Assembly: GCA_037178975.1 (NCBI GenBank)
Contig: JASJZH010000004.1
Location: 3,968,001-4,032,000, forward strand
Length of the DNA stretch: 64,000 bases
Source of the DNA: Oscheius tipulae
Taxonomy: Eukaryota; Nematoda; Chromadorea; Rhabditida; Rhabditidae
Direction of reading: 5' to 3'
Of the stretch, positions 10,639 through 21,398 are shown one piece after another. The notes under the pieces were generated by a model, which searched no databases, was not told the origin of the DNA, and worked only from the letters and a program-made list of their open reading frames with translations. The translations under genes and the position numbers were made by a program. How positions within the stretch are numbered: the first letter of the stretch is position 1; each line of letters starts with the position of its first letter.

Positions 10639-13600
10639 TCATATCTCAGATTCGAGCATATGAACAGCAAACTTGACAACAATTCCTTCAGTGTTCGTTT
10701 TTCCAGCCGATTGTTTTCGTAATGGCAGCGGTTTCAAAATTGGACCACGGTGTCTAGCAGATTCTGCCAGAAGCTCTTTCACAGAGATCGAGGTCTGCTC
10801 TTAACATTAGTTTTGCAGTCAGTTTAAAGTTTCCCTACCGAGCACTGGCATATCTGGTCGAAAGAGCTTCTTCTGGTACAAAGCCACAGTGAAATGAGCA
10901 TCTGTGGAGAAGAGTGGAAACTGAGCATGTATTCGCAAATCTCCTTTCGTGGCATCTATTTCAAAGTGCTCACTAACATTTCCAACAGTCGCTGTGATAA
11001 GATGTGGAGGAGATCCAACAGTTTTTTGAGTCACATTGGGTAAGCTCATCAACTCTATCATTAGTCGTCCAATAGGTTTGGCTGTGCTCCGTTTCTTCTG
11101 AATATGATGTGTACAGCTCTAGTTTATCTCACTTCTTCCTTCTCCGCTATCGTAATTATGCTATTGTCAATGGCTTGTTGCAGCTGTGTTGTCCATAGTT
11201 TAGCTGCGTTACGACTGACCGCCCTCAATTGAACAACCATGTTTTCGCCTAAAACCAATGAGATTCTTACTGGGCTTGCTTACCATAAACAAGATTGAAG
11301 TGAGTATCTTGCTCCTTATTCTGTTCGAGACGTAGCAAATTCACGAGAAAGGGCTGTTTGTAAAGGGACAGATAATTTTCAACAGTTTTTGAGATTCGAA
11401 ACGACTCAGGCTCCGAGATTTGCTCGTCTGGAGTAGCCAACAGAAGGAAGTCGTTAAATAGAATACCGACAAGTAGCCTGTTACTTCTCGCCTTGTAAAG
11501 AACAGCGGAATGAAGAAATTGACGATTCCCCTGAATGTTTTACTATTTGGTTCAATTGACTAATGAGTACGAGAAGTCGAGTTGGAGAGGAGAATTCGAT
11601 CTGCTGACCAGGACATTTGACATGTTGTTGAGCCCAGTACAGCAAAGCGAGAGTGTCGATCTCGCTCACGGCTCTGTTTACTTCAGCGACCAACGCGCGG
11701 AGAAGTTGGAGAGCTGATTCGAGATCCTGGAAGGAATTGTAGCTGGATTCAGAATTCCTACCGTATGTTCTTCTGTGCCCTGCACACATTCTTTGAGCAT
11801 CTTCTCCAGAATAAGCGGGTATCGTGTAACTCTTCCCAAAGGCACCATGAGGAAATAGCCGAGACTCATTCCTCTCGCATGAGGACTAGCACAACATTGA
11901 GAATACATAGCTCTAGCTTCGGGAGAAGTCAGTAACTGAGGGATAGTATCCACAGCCGTCTGCTGATTCTTAACTTATTCGTTTAGAGAAGAAGGACGAG
12001 AGCAACACTTTACAGAATGTGACAAACGCGGAGAGGGCATCGATTTCGACAAGGAAGGTTTTTGCTGGAGAGTCGCCTCGTTTCAAATGAGCAAGGACTC
12101 TTTTTGACACGTCGATCAGTTGATCCCAATTGAGAAAGACAGCGTCCAGAAGTGATCTGTTGACTATAGGTAGAAACGACTGGTAGAATAGTTTCTTCGC
12201 TAATAGAATGTCCGAACAGTAGCGTTCCTCCGTCGACAGTAGTTCCTGAAGAAGAGAACATGCAAAACGAGGAAAAAGCTTTATTCTCCTCTACATGCAA
12301 AAAGGGAATAAAAGGAAAAGCACTGAGCATGCAGGTTAGGGTCGTCGTGTCTTTACCTCAGCCAACTGGTCGTACTTTTTCGACGTTGTCACTACCGGAG
12401 GCAGGTCGTAAAGGGCTGACTATATCTTGATTAGAAGCACAAGCTGCTACAAAACAACCTGATATTGCTCTGCAGTTGGAGGCAGATCATATAGCTGGGA
12501 AGACGCTGGTCGAATCTGTGGTTCCAAAGGAGGCAGTTCGTAGAGAGACGACAGAGAAGGAGGAGGCTCATATCGGATAGGAGTCGAGCTGAATTGTCAC
12601 TACACAACACTTCATAACAGAGGAGAAGCTAGAGGACATGCAAGGTCAAGCATGCGAGAGAAAAAACTTGAAGACTCTAACATCTATTTATTTCTATCTG
12701 CTTGTATACAACCTTTGAATGAGCTACAAAGGGAGCAAGTGAATTTTTTGACAAGTTTTCTGGAAATTACGCTGTGGGATGAGTGTAAGGAGGGAAGCGA
12801 AGGGTGGTGCGTGAGAGGGAGGAAACAGAGGACATGGGACTCTTTTCACCTTGATTGAACGTAGCTCGATGGAAAGAGGCCTTTGACAGTGGGCTTTGAC
12901 GGATGATGTCCGGTCCACCATTCGTCGTCGGCCTTGTTGTCTACTATGATGACATCGCCTGCTTTGAATGTCAGTTCATCTGCTTGATTGGCAGTATAGT
13001 CGAAGAGGGCAGTGGCAGAGACGTCGCCGGGAGAGGTCACTACACTTTCCTAAATGTATTTTTAAAAGAAAAATCGGACAAGTGAACTACCTCTGTGGCC
13101 ACCACATAGTCTCCTGGAAACCAGCCAGAAGACTTCTTTCCGTCTCGAACAATCTCGCCCTCCCACCAACCAGCATCGCTCTTTTCTCGGACTGCTACTT
13201 CGTCTCCTATCTTCAACGACAGCTGATTAGCAGCCGATCCATCAAAGTCTGCAACGGCACGAACTTTACAGAGAACTGTCAGAGGAGCAGAATCTGCGAC
13301 CGAGGCTGGCTCCTCGTACTGTTCCACGTAATTGGCCGGGAAAATGCCTTCTTTTCCATTAGCAGCTCGACCTCTCCACCAGGCATCATTCTTCTCAAGT
13401 ACAATAATCTTGTCTCCAACTGACAACGACAGATCGGTGCTTTCTGCGGCTTCGAACTCGAATATGGCGACGTACATAGATCCAGAACTAGTATGTGACA
13501 GTACAGACTGCTGAGAGACGGAAGGAGGCATCTGACTGCCAGAAGAAGTTTGGTGAGTAAGGGAACCGCGGTTGGACATCACAGTTGTTGGGGTAGTCGG

Positions 13601-16358
13601 AGTGGACTTGTCTACAGATTGAGTCACAGAAGCAGGCTTCGAACTCGACTGAACTTTGACATAACTTTTCGGGAACCAGCCCAAAGATCCGTCAGACTTT
13701 CGTCCTTTCCATTTCATGTCCTGCTGCTGGATGACCTCTATGATGTCACCTTTGGCAAAGGACAAATCCTCGTCGTTTCGTGCTTTCCATGGAAATTGGG
13801 CCACGCAAGAACATATGATTGTAGGAGCGGATGTTGAGCAGGCTTCTGTACCTGATTTTTTTTTTGTTTGAAAATAGAATAATACCTTCAACTGCAGCAT
13901 TGAATTTGGCTACAGACTCTTCGGGAATCCGGTCGAGTGAGGGCGATGGAGTGACGTTAGGAGGCATATTTTGAATCGGTTGTGTTGGATGAGATGCCAC
14001 TGTGGCAATGGGTTCGGCAAAAGCTTCTGGGAACCATCCAATCTAATAGAATCTTGAAGTTTATCAACAGAAAACCAAACCTTGTCTCGAATCTGCCCAG
14101 CCCTCCAGCCAACTTCAGCCACATGTCCTTCGAAGACGAGAATCATGTCTCCCGGTTGGAAAGACAATTCATCATCACTTCGAGCCACAAACTCGAACAC
14201 GGCTCTGTACTTTGTTGTTCCAGAAGCCGAAGATGTCGGAAGAGCATTTCCAGAAGTACCATCTTAGCTGAATTTACAGTCAGTCCCAACAATTCTTACT
14301 AGTCTTATGCTCGATGTGTGGAGCGAAGGGCTCGTGAGCCACAGCTGCTTGAGCCTCTCTCGCCTGTCTTTCTTGTTCCTCTGCGATTCGAGAAGCAAGA
14401 GCCGCATCGACTTCGGCCAATTTGGCTCTAGCCTGGATCTGATGCTGAGCTAGAAGAGTCACAACGCGACGATATTCATCACGAGCACCATTCAACTCCT
14501 GGCTCTTCTGTTCTGCTTCCGTCTTCTTCTGAATGTAGGATTAAAATAGGCTAACGCTGTCTACAAACTTTTCGAGTGACCTCTTTCTGAGCGGCTGCTT
14601 TCTGTCGAAGCTGCTCCAACTGACTGCGCATAGCCTCCACAGCTACACGGGCTTGGTCACGTCGTTTCTCATTGGTTTCAATTTCAGTCTAAACCAAACT
14701 TGTATGAATGTAAGGTATACAACAAACCTTTCTGGCGGAAATATCTTTGTTGGCACTTTGCAACTGCAACAGTTGATGAGCAATCTCTTGAGCCTGGACA
14801 CTAAGTTGTTGGTTGGCCGACTGTAACTCTCCGATTTTCTTCATCTTTTCGTCTCTCTGTCCCCTCATTCCGTCAATCTCATTTGTAATCTCTTTGATTC
14901 GATCCCGAGACTTAGCTATTTCTCCGTCCGTGTCGTTCTCTTTCTCGTTCAGAGCCTGTAACTGGAATCCGAGAGTTTTTTGTCTCTGTTGTCTCTGAGC
15001 AGTCTTCTCAGCCTCCTGTTGCTTGTGCACTTGGAGATCCTTCAGACGTTGCTTCTCCATCTCGACCATTCTTTGTCTCTCGTTCTCCAATCGAATAGCC
15101 TCTCTTTCGAGTTCCCTCTTCCGTTCTTCTTCCAGTCGAGCCTCTTCCAACATTCTAATCCGTTCTATCTCGACTTGTCTCTCAGCTTCCCGTCGTCTCT
15201 CCTTCTCCAAACGCTCTCTTTCTAGTTCTTCAGCTATCTCTCTCTGCCTCCTTTCCTCTTCAGCTCGTCTCCTATTCTCCTCTTCCATCAATATCTGGCG
15301 CCGTCTCTCGAGCTCTGCTTGTCCCTTAGCAAAGTTATCCATTCTCTTGTCTTCGAAAGTTTTTGGAGTGGCAAACTTCTGGGCTGGAGGTGCACCAGGC
15401 TCAAGTTGAGGGCTGTTGTTTGCGGAACGTGAAAGTCCACACATTTGTATTAGTTCTGGTGGAGTGGTATCGGGAAGAGTATAGCCAGCCTGAACCGAAC
15501 CACGGAATTCTACAATACTTTTTTTCTAAAGTTACCTTCTGCATGTCGATCAGATACATAGCAATATAGAACTCATCCACACTGAGACGACCATCCTTAT
15601 TGACGTCGGAAAGACCCCAGATGTGAGCCAGAAGAGGAGTCGGAAGACCGGACTGGCCGAGGGCACTTCGACCTACTTGGCCCGAAAGAAAACCGACGCG
15701 TTGCTTGTCGAAATGGTTGAATTGCTGACTGTATCGCAGTTTTGAGTTGTGAGGAATAGTCCAGTTCGCTAGTTGTTTGCCGGGAGTATAGGGAGTTCCA
15801 CTAGAAGGACCTTTAACGAGATTGATAGTGTCCTTGAAATAGTTACCGGAGATCGACATTGAGCGAGCAGAGGAAGAGCCGTTATTGTAAGATGAGAAAG
15901 CGGGCTGAGTTGGCGGGGATCCGAAATTGAGCCCAACGTTTGAAGTCGTCATCGGAGCTACAGAACTCATCATTGGCTGAGAATAAGCCGGCTGGATCTG
16001 AGCCTTGGTATTCTTTGTAATTTTATGATCAAACTTGTAGCATAGATGGGGGTAATGAGGGCGGTAATGCAGCACCGGCCATGCAATTTCTAACTAATTT
16101 TATGGCGATGGAATACTCCCAGTCCGTCAACATTCCGTCCTTGTCCAGATCAGCAAGGTTCCAGACCTGTGACGATTCAGTTCATAGAGTTGCACTGGAG
16201 CATACCTGAGCCAGAAGTTGAGGTGGCAGATTGCTCTTCATCAGAATCCCTCTAGCTGTATTTCCGTCGATTCTTCCCATCTGAGGGCTCAGAGCGGCGA
16301 ACTGGATCATGTTGGCCTGGTGTTCAGCAGGGGAAATTTCCCAACTAATGGTGTTCAT
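10639..16358 (-). CDS. ITSN: intersectin (EH-EH-coiled coil-5xSH3-DH-PH-C2), long form
   Basis: Intersectin is the endocytic scaffold that links clathrin pits to dynamin, synaptojanin and Cdc42 activation. The full long-isoform order is present. EH1 is at 16350-16150 and EH2 at 15790-15540 (LSDVNKDGRLSVDEFYIAMY). A Glu/Arg-rich coiled coil covers 15320-14330. SH3A-E lie at about 14220-13990, 13815-13655, 13485-13325, 13265-13095 and 13020-12850. A Pro/Tyr linker (12600-12360) follows, then DH (12245-11560, with GYFLMVPLGRVTRYPLILEK), PH (11535-11125) and a C2 domain (11080-10639) ending MLESEI. Start: MNTISWEISPAEHQ, one base after an acceptor. A 5' UTR exon with a perfect donor lies upstream, so this gene appears to be cis-spliced in its leader. 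It shares the window with synaptojanin, a known SH3 partner. Confidence 0.96.
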
Positions 16359-16359
16359 T

Positions 16360-16552
16360 CTGCAAGAGTTTATGGAAGGGGAGAGAGGGACTGGTAATCC
16401 AATACGACGGGATGACTCATCTACCGAATAAACATCGAATTAAACCTGCAGAGTGCTATGATAAAAGCTTTCGAAATGAAACTACTTTATAACAATACTC
16501 TACTGACTGCTAATTGGAACAAGCTTTTGGAAATTGTCTCCGTACGACTTAC
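16360..16552 (-). other. 5' UTR intron of intersectin
   Basis: On the minus strand a CAAAG/GTAAGT donor at 16552 pairs with CTCTTGCAG at 16360, one base before the intersectin ATG. The intron is 193 nt, long for this genome. The upstream exon contains an ATG followed shortly by TAA. Confidence 0.6.
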
Positions 16553-16842
16553 CTTTGCGACGGATGTGTGAGACGGACTCCTTACAGAACCATCCAAAGC
16601 CTGAAAATGCTAAAACTTATTTTTCCGAGATGAAAGGTAAGACAGAGAGTGGATTCAATAATGGAAAAGCGAGCATTCTAGAGACCAATCTGAAGAACGC
16701 ATCGATCGGGGCGCACTCTGCGCAACCGCTGTCCAACCTCAATAAGGCCAACTGCGAAAGCTCCCGTGAGGGAATTACGTGGGAGTTCGGTATCGTTCTG
16801 TTGGTAACAGTTCAGAATTCACATTGGAAGACACATTAAAAA

Positions 16843-16848
16843 TTTATT
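16843..16848 (-). terminator. poly(A) signal AATAAA for the SOSS-B gene
   Basis: AATAAA on the minus strand about 40 nt beyond the SOSS-B stop codon. Confidence 0.5.
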
Positions 16849-16887
16849 AATAACCCGTTGATTGCACTCGCAATAAATGTATAAGAG

Positions 16888-17608
16888 TTAAACTGATCGT
16901 GTTCTCGAATCCTGGACCCCTCGTTTCGGTGATGGCCCAGACTGCGGAGGGAAACCTGGTCTTTTGGTGGCTCCAAAGCCTCCACGCCCTGCTCGTCTTG
17001 GATCTGTGACTCCTGTTGTTAACTAAAATAGCCATAATAAATAAAGAAAAGAACTAGCAAACCTCTCCTTCTTCCGGGGGTGCTCCTTTTTTCTGCCTTT
17101 CGAGAGCGGCGTATTCTGTCTTGTACTCACTCATATTCGGTGCCTCCACATAGTTCATACAAAACTCTCCTATTCTTTGAAGTTCTGACGATCGGTTGGC
17201 TTGAAGATGTAGTGACCCCTGCAAAAGAGTTTTTGTCCAGCTCTCAGCGATCACTCACTCTATGAATCTGCAAGAACCCATTCCGTAAGCGTAGAATATC
17301 TCCAGGCTGAAAGATTTTTTTTATAGGTTTTGGTTTCTTTTATGTACCTGGAAAACCTCGATCGCATCTGGATGGCGAATTGTAAGATTCACTGAACCGC
17401 TTGGATCTCCGACTTTCAAAGTTTGCAGTAGATCACCATTGGTGAGTCTGAAGGCGCAATCTGAACGATTGAACTGTGAAAATGAAATCTATGAACAACT
17501 TGTCTCGATAACAATCATCCGAACATTTAAGCCTCGATCGTGAGTCATGGGATTCAATTGTCCAAGAGCCAGATATTCTTCCCGATGACCGTGATTCGAC
17601 CCGTGCAT
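16888..17608 (-). CDS. NABP: SOSS complex subunit B (single-stranded DNA-binding OB-fold protein)
   Basis: SOSS-B (hSSB/NABP) binds single-stranded DNA at breaks and recruits repair factors; it also works with Integrator. The OB fold reads VRMIVIETNCAFRLTNG, GDPSGSVNLTI, FQPGDILRLRNGFLQIHRG and LQRIGEFCMNYVEAPNMSEY, matching the family through its end. The tail (GRGGFGATKRPGFPPQ) is Gly/Pro/Arg-rich, as usual. A 39-nt intron, with acceptor at AATCGTTCAG, is needed to keep frame after IVIET. I chose the Met at 17608 because an in-frame stop lies just upstream. MRPS21 ends 251 nt upstream on the same strand, so the two may be co-transcribed. Confidence 0.9.
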
Positions 17609-17859
17609 ATTGCGCAGTGAAGAGATCAGAATGAGGACAACCAGTCATTTGCTGCGGGTTATCTGAAGAAATCGATAGATGCGCGTTGAGACCCGAATCA
17701 AAGCTAAGCAGCCGAGAAGACAAAACCAAGAGAGGGGGGAAGATGAAAACCGAAGACTGTCGACTGACCGCATTCGAACAGTAAAAGACACTATTGGATT
17801 TACTTACTAACACAAACAAAACAACGGATGGAACGAGTCTATGATGGAACGAGTCGAGC

Positions 17860-18390
17860 TTATGCTGTAATTTGTCCAGGATGAGCGTCTGGTCGATTCT
17901 TGCGCACTAGGAACCTGAAAAGTTGTATGGAGCAAGCTTTCAGACCGCCAGGCTCCAGCAAAAGATGTAACTGAAGAACTTACTTCATTTTTCGTGACAT
18001 ATCCTCGTTGAAAATAGCAGTCGAAGCTTCAATTGATAGAGCCTTTCTCTGCATGTAGGGCTTCTGATAAAACTGTGTACGTCGAACGATTTTCAACAAG
18101 CCTTCGGACTCCATCATTCTAGAAAAATATTGGTACAAACGATGGGAAGCAAAGAGCAAACCTGTTTAAAAGATGAAAAGCAGAGTCGACGTCGTTATCT
18201 TTCACCATCACTGTTCGTGTTGCGAAACGAGGATGGGCATTCCAAATACCTAAAACGCTATTAGTTCAGCCCAAGGACGTTTCAAACTGTTTCGAGCTAA
18301 CTCTCTATCAAACACCAACTCAAGCGACTCACCTTGGAAAAGTTTCACGGCGAATGGCTGTGCCAGCGTTCCTCTCCATTTCCTGACCAT
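17860..18390 (-). CDS. MRPS21: mitochondrial ribosomal protein bS21m
   Basis: This is a component of the mitochondrial small ribosomal subunit. Four exons encode about 110 residues: MVRKWRGTLAQPF, then ATRTVMVKDNDVDSAFHLLN, RTQFYQKPYMQRKAL and a basic C-terminus FLVRKNRPDAHPGQ, which is the bS21m pattern. The ATG lies 8 nt after a TTTCAG acceptor. The FAM98 gene starts 206 nt away on the other strand, suggesting a shared promoter region. SOSS-B lies downstream on the same strand. Confidence 0.9.
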
Positions 18391-18596
18391 GTCTGGATCT
18401 GAAATAACTGACGTTAGAGGCTGAAACGAAAGGAAAACGCATCAGGAAGAAATGAAGACATTAGAATGGGACTGCGTTTGACTAAAAACCAGAATAATAC
18501 GCAATTGCGGTAGAAACTTTTGTTTATTTTCTTCTTTCTTGATCTTTCCTTTGGTCTCTTTCTCTTCTATAATTTTTGTTCTTCCAGCCTGTAAAA

Positions 18597-20010
18597 ATGG
18601 GAAAAAAAGAATCACTAAACGAGTACATGGACGAAGAATTGCCTGTACTTCCGTTTTCGGCGTACAATCTCAAAGAGTAAGCGATTCCTTTGTGTTCCAG
18701 TAGTTTCCAGTATTGCTGTACTGACGGGCCTCGATAACGCGGAAAAGACCATAAATAGTGAATTTGGAGTGGATTTCTGCAATATTATTGCCAAGCTGTG
18801 CTTTGAAATCGCCTCGCTCTATGGATTTTTGGGCGAACATGTAAACACCATTCAAGAGACATCTGGACTGCAAAGTTTCCTTTTCGATTTGAGTGCATTC
18901 CTCGGAGAGCTAGGTATGATTTTTGTTTACAACTATGCTAGTTGTATTTAGAATGTCCTCATGAGTCAATCACATGTGGCCCACTCGAAGACAGATTCTT
19001 GAGCCGTACTCGACGTTCTTTCCTTTTCAACTATCTTATCAGCGAGATCAGAACCGCTCGTCTATATGCGGCCCAGCAACTTCAAAACAATGAAAAAGTC
19101 GGACAAAACTATTATAAATCATCTGAGCTCAGAACATCTATGCTTCATCCGTTCCGGTTGCTGTGTCATCTGCATTATATACTTTGAACGCTTCCCATGG
19201 TACTGGTAATCTCATTGGCGCAGTAGATGCATTGAAACACGAGGTACGTGCTCCTTATATCTTTCACGTGTTTTCTGTTTTAGACTGAAAAGGCTTTACA
19301 GTCGTTATCGAATCCGCCTAAGCCTCTCTTCCAACCACACTCTATGAAAGAAGACACATGGAAGGATATCGAAAAGGTAGCACGCAGTTTGGCCCAGGAC
19401 TGTCGTTCCCGTCATCTTATACTTCTCAAGAGAATGGATGTTACTATCAATTCTTTCTTATGGTTTGTATTTTTTTTCTTCTAAAACATTTGATATTTCA
19501 AGGTCTGATCGTGTTAGAAAGCAAGAGAATAAAATTCGAAAGCTTTACATGGAACAACGTGAAAAGCTCGCTGAAGTCAGCGTTCCTGGAATACCAGACC
19601 TTGTTTCGGCTTCCGATCTCCTGCGTATTGAACCCGCTAGCAGCAGCAAAAGAAGGTTTGATGATCTTTGTCCAAATGTTCATTGAATTAAAGACTGCAT
19701 ACACGAAGCAAAGTTAAGCCGACCGCGTTAGAAGGCACTCCTACTGATCGCGGAGGAAGGACTGACGATCTACACGGATTCAAGAATGAATCTTTTTCAA
19801 AACAGTATCACAACAGAGGAAACCGAGGGCGTGATAGACATCATCGAAACCAAGAACATGGAAATGGACAGAATGTCAGTCAGGAGCAAAAGGTTTTATT
19901 TATCCCTAAAGAAATACTAAAAATCTTAGGTTCGCGAGGAATATACTGGCAGAAATCGGGGAGGTCAGGGTGAGCATCGAGGTGGTGGAGGTAGAAACCG
20001 CCGTAACTGA
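18597..20010 (+). CDS. FAM98: FAM98-family protein
   Basis: FAM98 proteins belong to the human tRNA-ligase (RTCB/DDX1) complex and bind PRMT1 and RNA. The family signature SAFLGELECPHESITCGP and the following RRSFLFNYLISEIRTARL are clear. A later helical part (MEQREKLAEVSVPGIPDL) leads into an RGG tail (YTGRNRGGQGEHRGGGGRNR), as in the vertebrate proteins. The ATG lies 9 nt after CTTCCAG. A poly(A) signal is present near 20066. It is the first gene of a tight five-gene plus-strand run. Confidence 0.88.
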
Positions 20011-20065
20011 AGAAATATGTTGTGTGGTGTTATGGGCTGATGTTTTCATCGTTGTTTGCGGGTTA

Positions 20066-20071
20066 AATAAA
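20066..20071 (+). terminator. poly(A) signal AATAAA for FAM98
   Basis: AATAAA 56 nt after the FAM98 stop and about 320 nt before the TMEM65 start. Confidence 0.6.
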
Positions 20072-20388
20072 TTGTTTCTAGTATTTTTTAAGTTGTCGCT
20101 CTATTTGTCTTTTCAAAAACTACTGATATGCGAACTGTGACGTGCCGATTGCGAGATAGCCTCTTTATCTCCCGCGAGTACTAATACCCTGCCGTTCTTT
20201 CCTATTTGAGCGCTTTTTGACATCTCTAGCTCTGAGGTGCTATTGTTTGGCAATTCGTGGATCGGAAATCGATTATTACTCCAGTTTACAATGCTCCCAT
20301 GTGAGAGACCCAGCTCCCCCGTGTTTTGAGCCAAACCTTCTGAGCTTTGTTGCTTTTATCAAATTTTAAAGCTTTATTCTCTCAGGGA

Positions 20389-21183
20389 ATGAGGCCGCTG
20401 GTCCGGCTGACCCAATTATCGAAGTATAGCGCGGCAGCTGCTCGTTGGCAGCCAAGGAGGACCTCGACGACAGGAGCAATCAAGCATCTGGATAAATTGA
20501 TTATCGAGGGACCAGATGATGCTATGGAAGTAGGAAAATTTTTGTGAACTTTAAACAACGGTAGCTCAGATTGCTGCAAGACTGTCCCAGCCCGAACAAA
20601 TCCTTCTCCGAAGAGCCCTTGACGATGTGGCGTTACAGCAAAAAACAGTAGATTGTTTTACTTTTTTTTTTGCTTACAGTTAACTTGTAGGTGTTTGTTG
20701 GAATTTCAAAAGAGCAAGCGAGGACTTTGTTCCTTGTAAATTGTCTTCCTTTCGTGGGATTCGGATTTCTTGACAACATGATCATGATCGTGGCCGGCGA
20801 ATACATTGACGAAGTACTCTTATTCAGATAATGATATTTTTCCATTTCAGCAACTGGGAACAATCCTTTGTCTTTCCACAATGGCCGCTGCTGCTCTTGG
20901 AAATCTTATTTCCGACTGTGCCGGAGTCGGACTTGCTCACTATGTGGAGATTTTGGTCCACAAAGCTGGTATAAAGCACCCAGTACTGACACTCGAGCAG
21001 CTGGAAAGTCGCAAAGTACTTGTTCATAGTCAAACTTCAGCATATTCCATTGTTTAGGCACGAATTACCACAAACGCTGCCCGAGCAATTGGCCTGTCAA
21101 TTGGCTGTTTGATAGGAATGTTTCCGCTCCTCTTCTACGACTCTTCAAAAGAGCAAAAGAAAACGAAAGAGACAAAGTCCTAG
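20389..21183 (+). CDS. TMEM65: TMEM65-like mitochondrial inner-membrane protein
   Basis: TMEM65 is a mitochondrial inner-membrane protein linked to sodium-dependent calcium release (NCLX). The N-terminus is a typical basic presequence (MRPLVRLTQLSKYSAAAARW). The conserved membrane core follows: LPFVGFGFLDNMIMIVAGEY, then TMAAAALGNLISDCAGVGLA, then a third hydrophobic segment ending GMFPLLF. The basic C-terminus ends KETKS with TAG at 21181-21183. The ATG is 3 nt after TTCTCTCAG. EXOC5 starts 215 nt downstream. Confidence 0.92.
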
Positions 21184-21398
21184 GTCACATAAGTTTTAGA
21201 ATGCTAGTTTTACCTTTTGTATATATTTGTTCTTGTTATATTCTGTGCTTTTCTAGTCACTTACCCGCCATCCATGTACTACCATTTACACAGCCATAAA
21301 TGATTCACATTTTTCCTATATTTCGGTGAACAGTTGCGGTGAATTCCTGTCGATTACCATGTTTATTTAAAACGATGTGTACTAGTTTTTAGAACCCC

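Noticed and set aside
14980-15409. Plus-strand Ser/Leu-rich open frames
   Set aside because: They are the complement of the Glu/Arg-rich intersectin coiled coil, a well-known shadow effect.
16534-16839. Plus-strand open frame of 101 codons
   Set aside because: It overlaps the minus-strand 5' UTR exon and intron of intersectin, and the sequence shows no family resemblance.
17484-17509. 26-nt intron in SOSS-B
   Set aside because: Gives the wrong frame; the 39-nt alternative ending ATCGTTCAG keeps the OB fold.
20113-20334. Minus-strand 73-codon frame between FAM98 and TMEM65
   Set aside because: No conserved feature or splice context, and it lies in the short gap of a plus-strand run.
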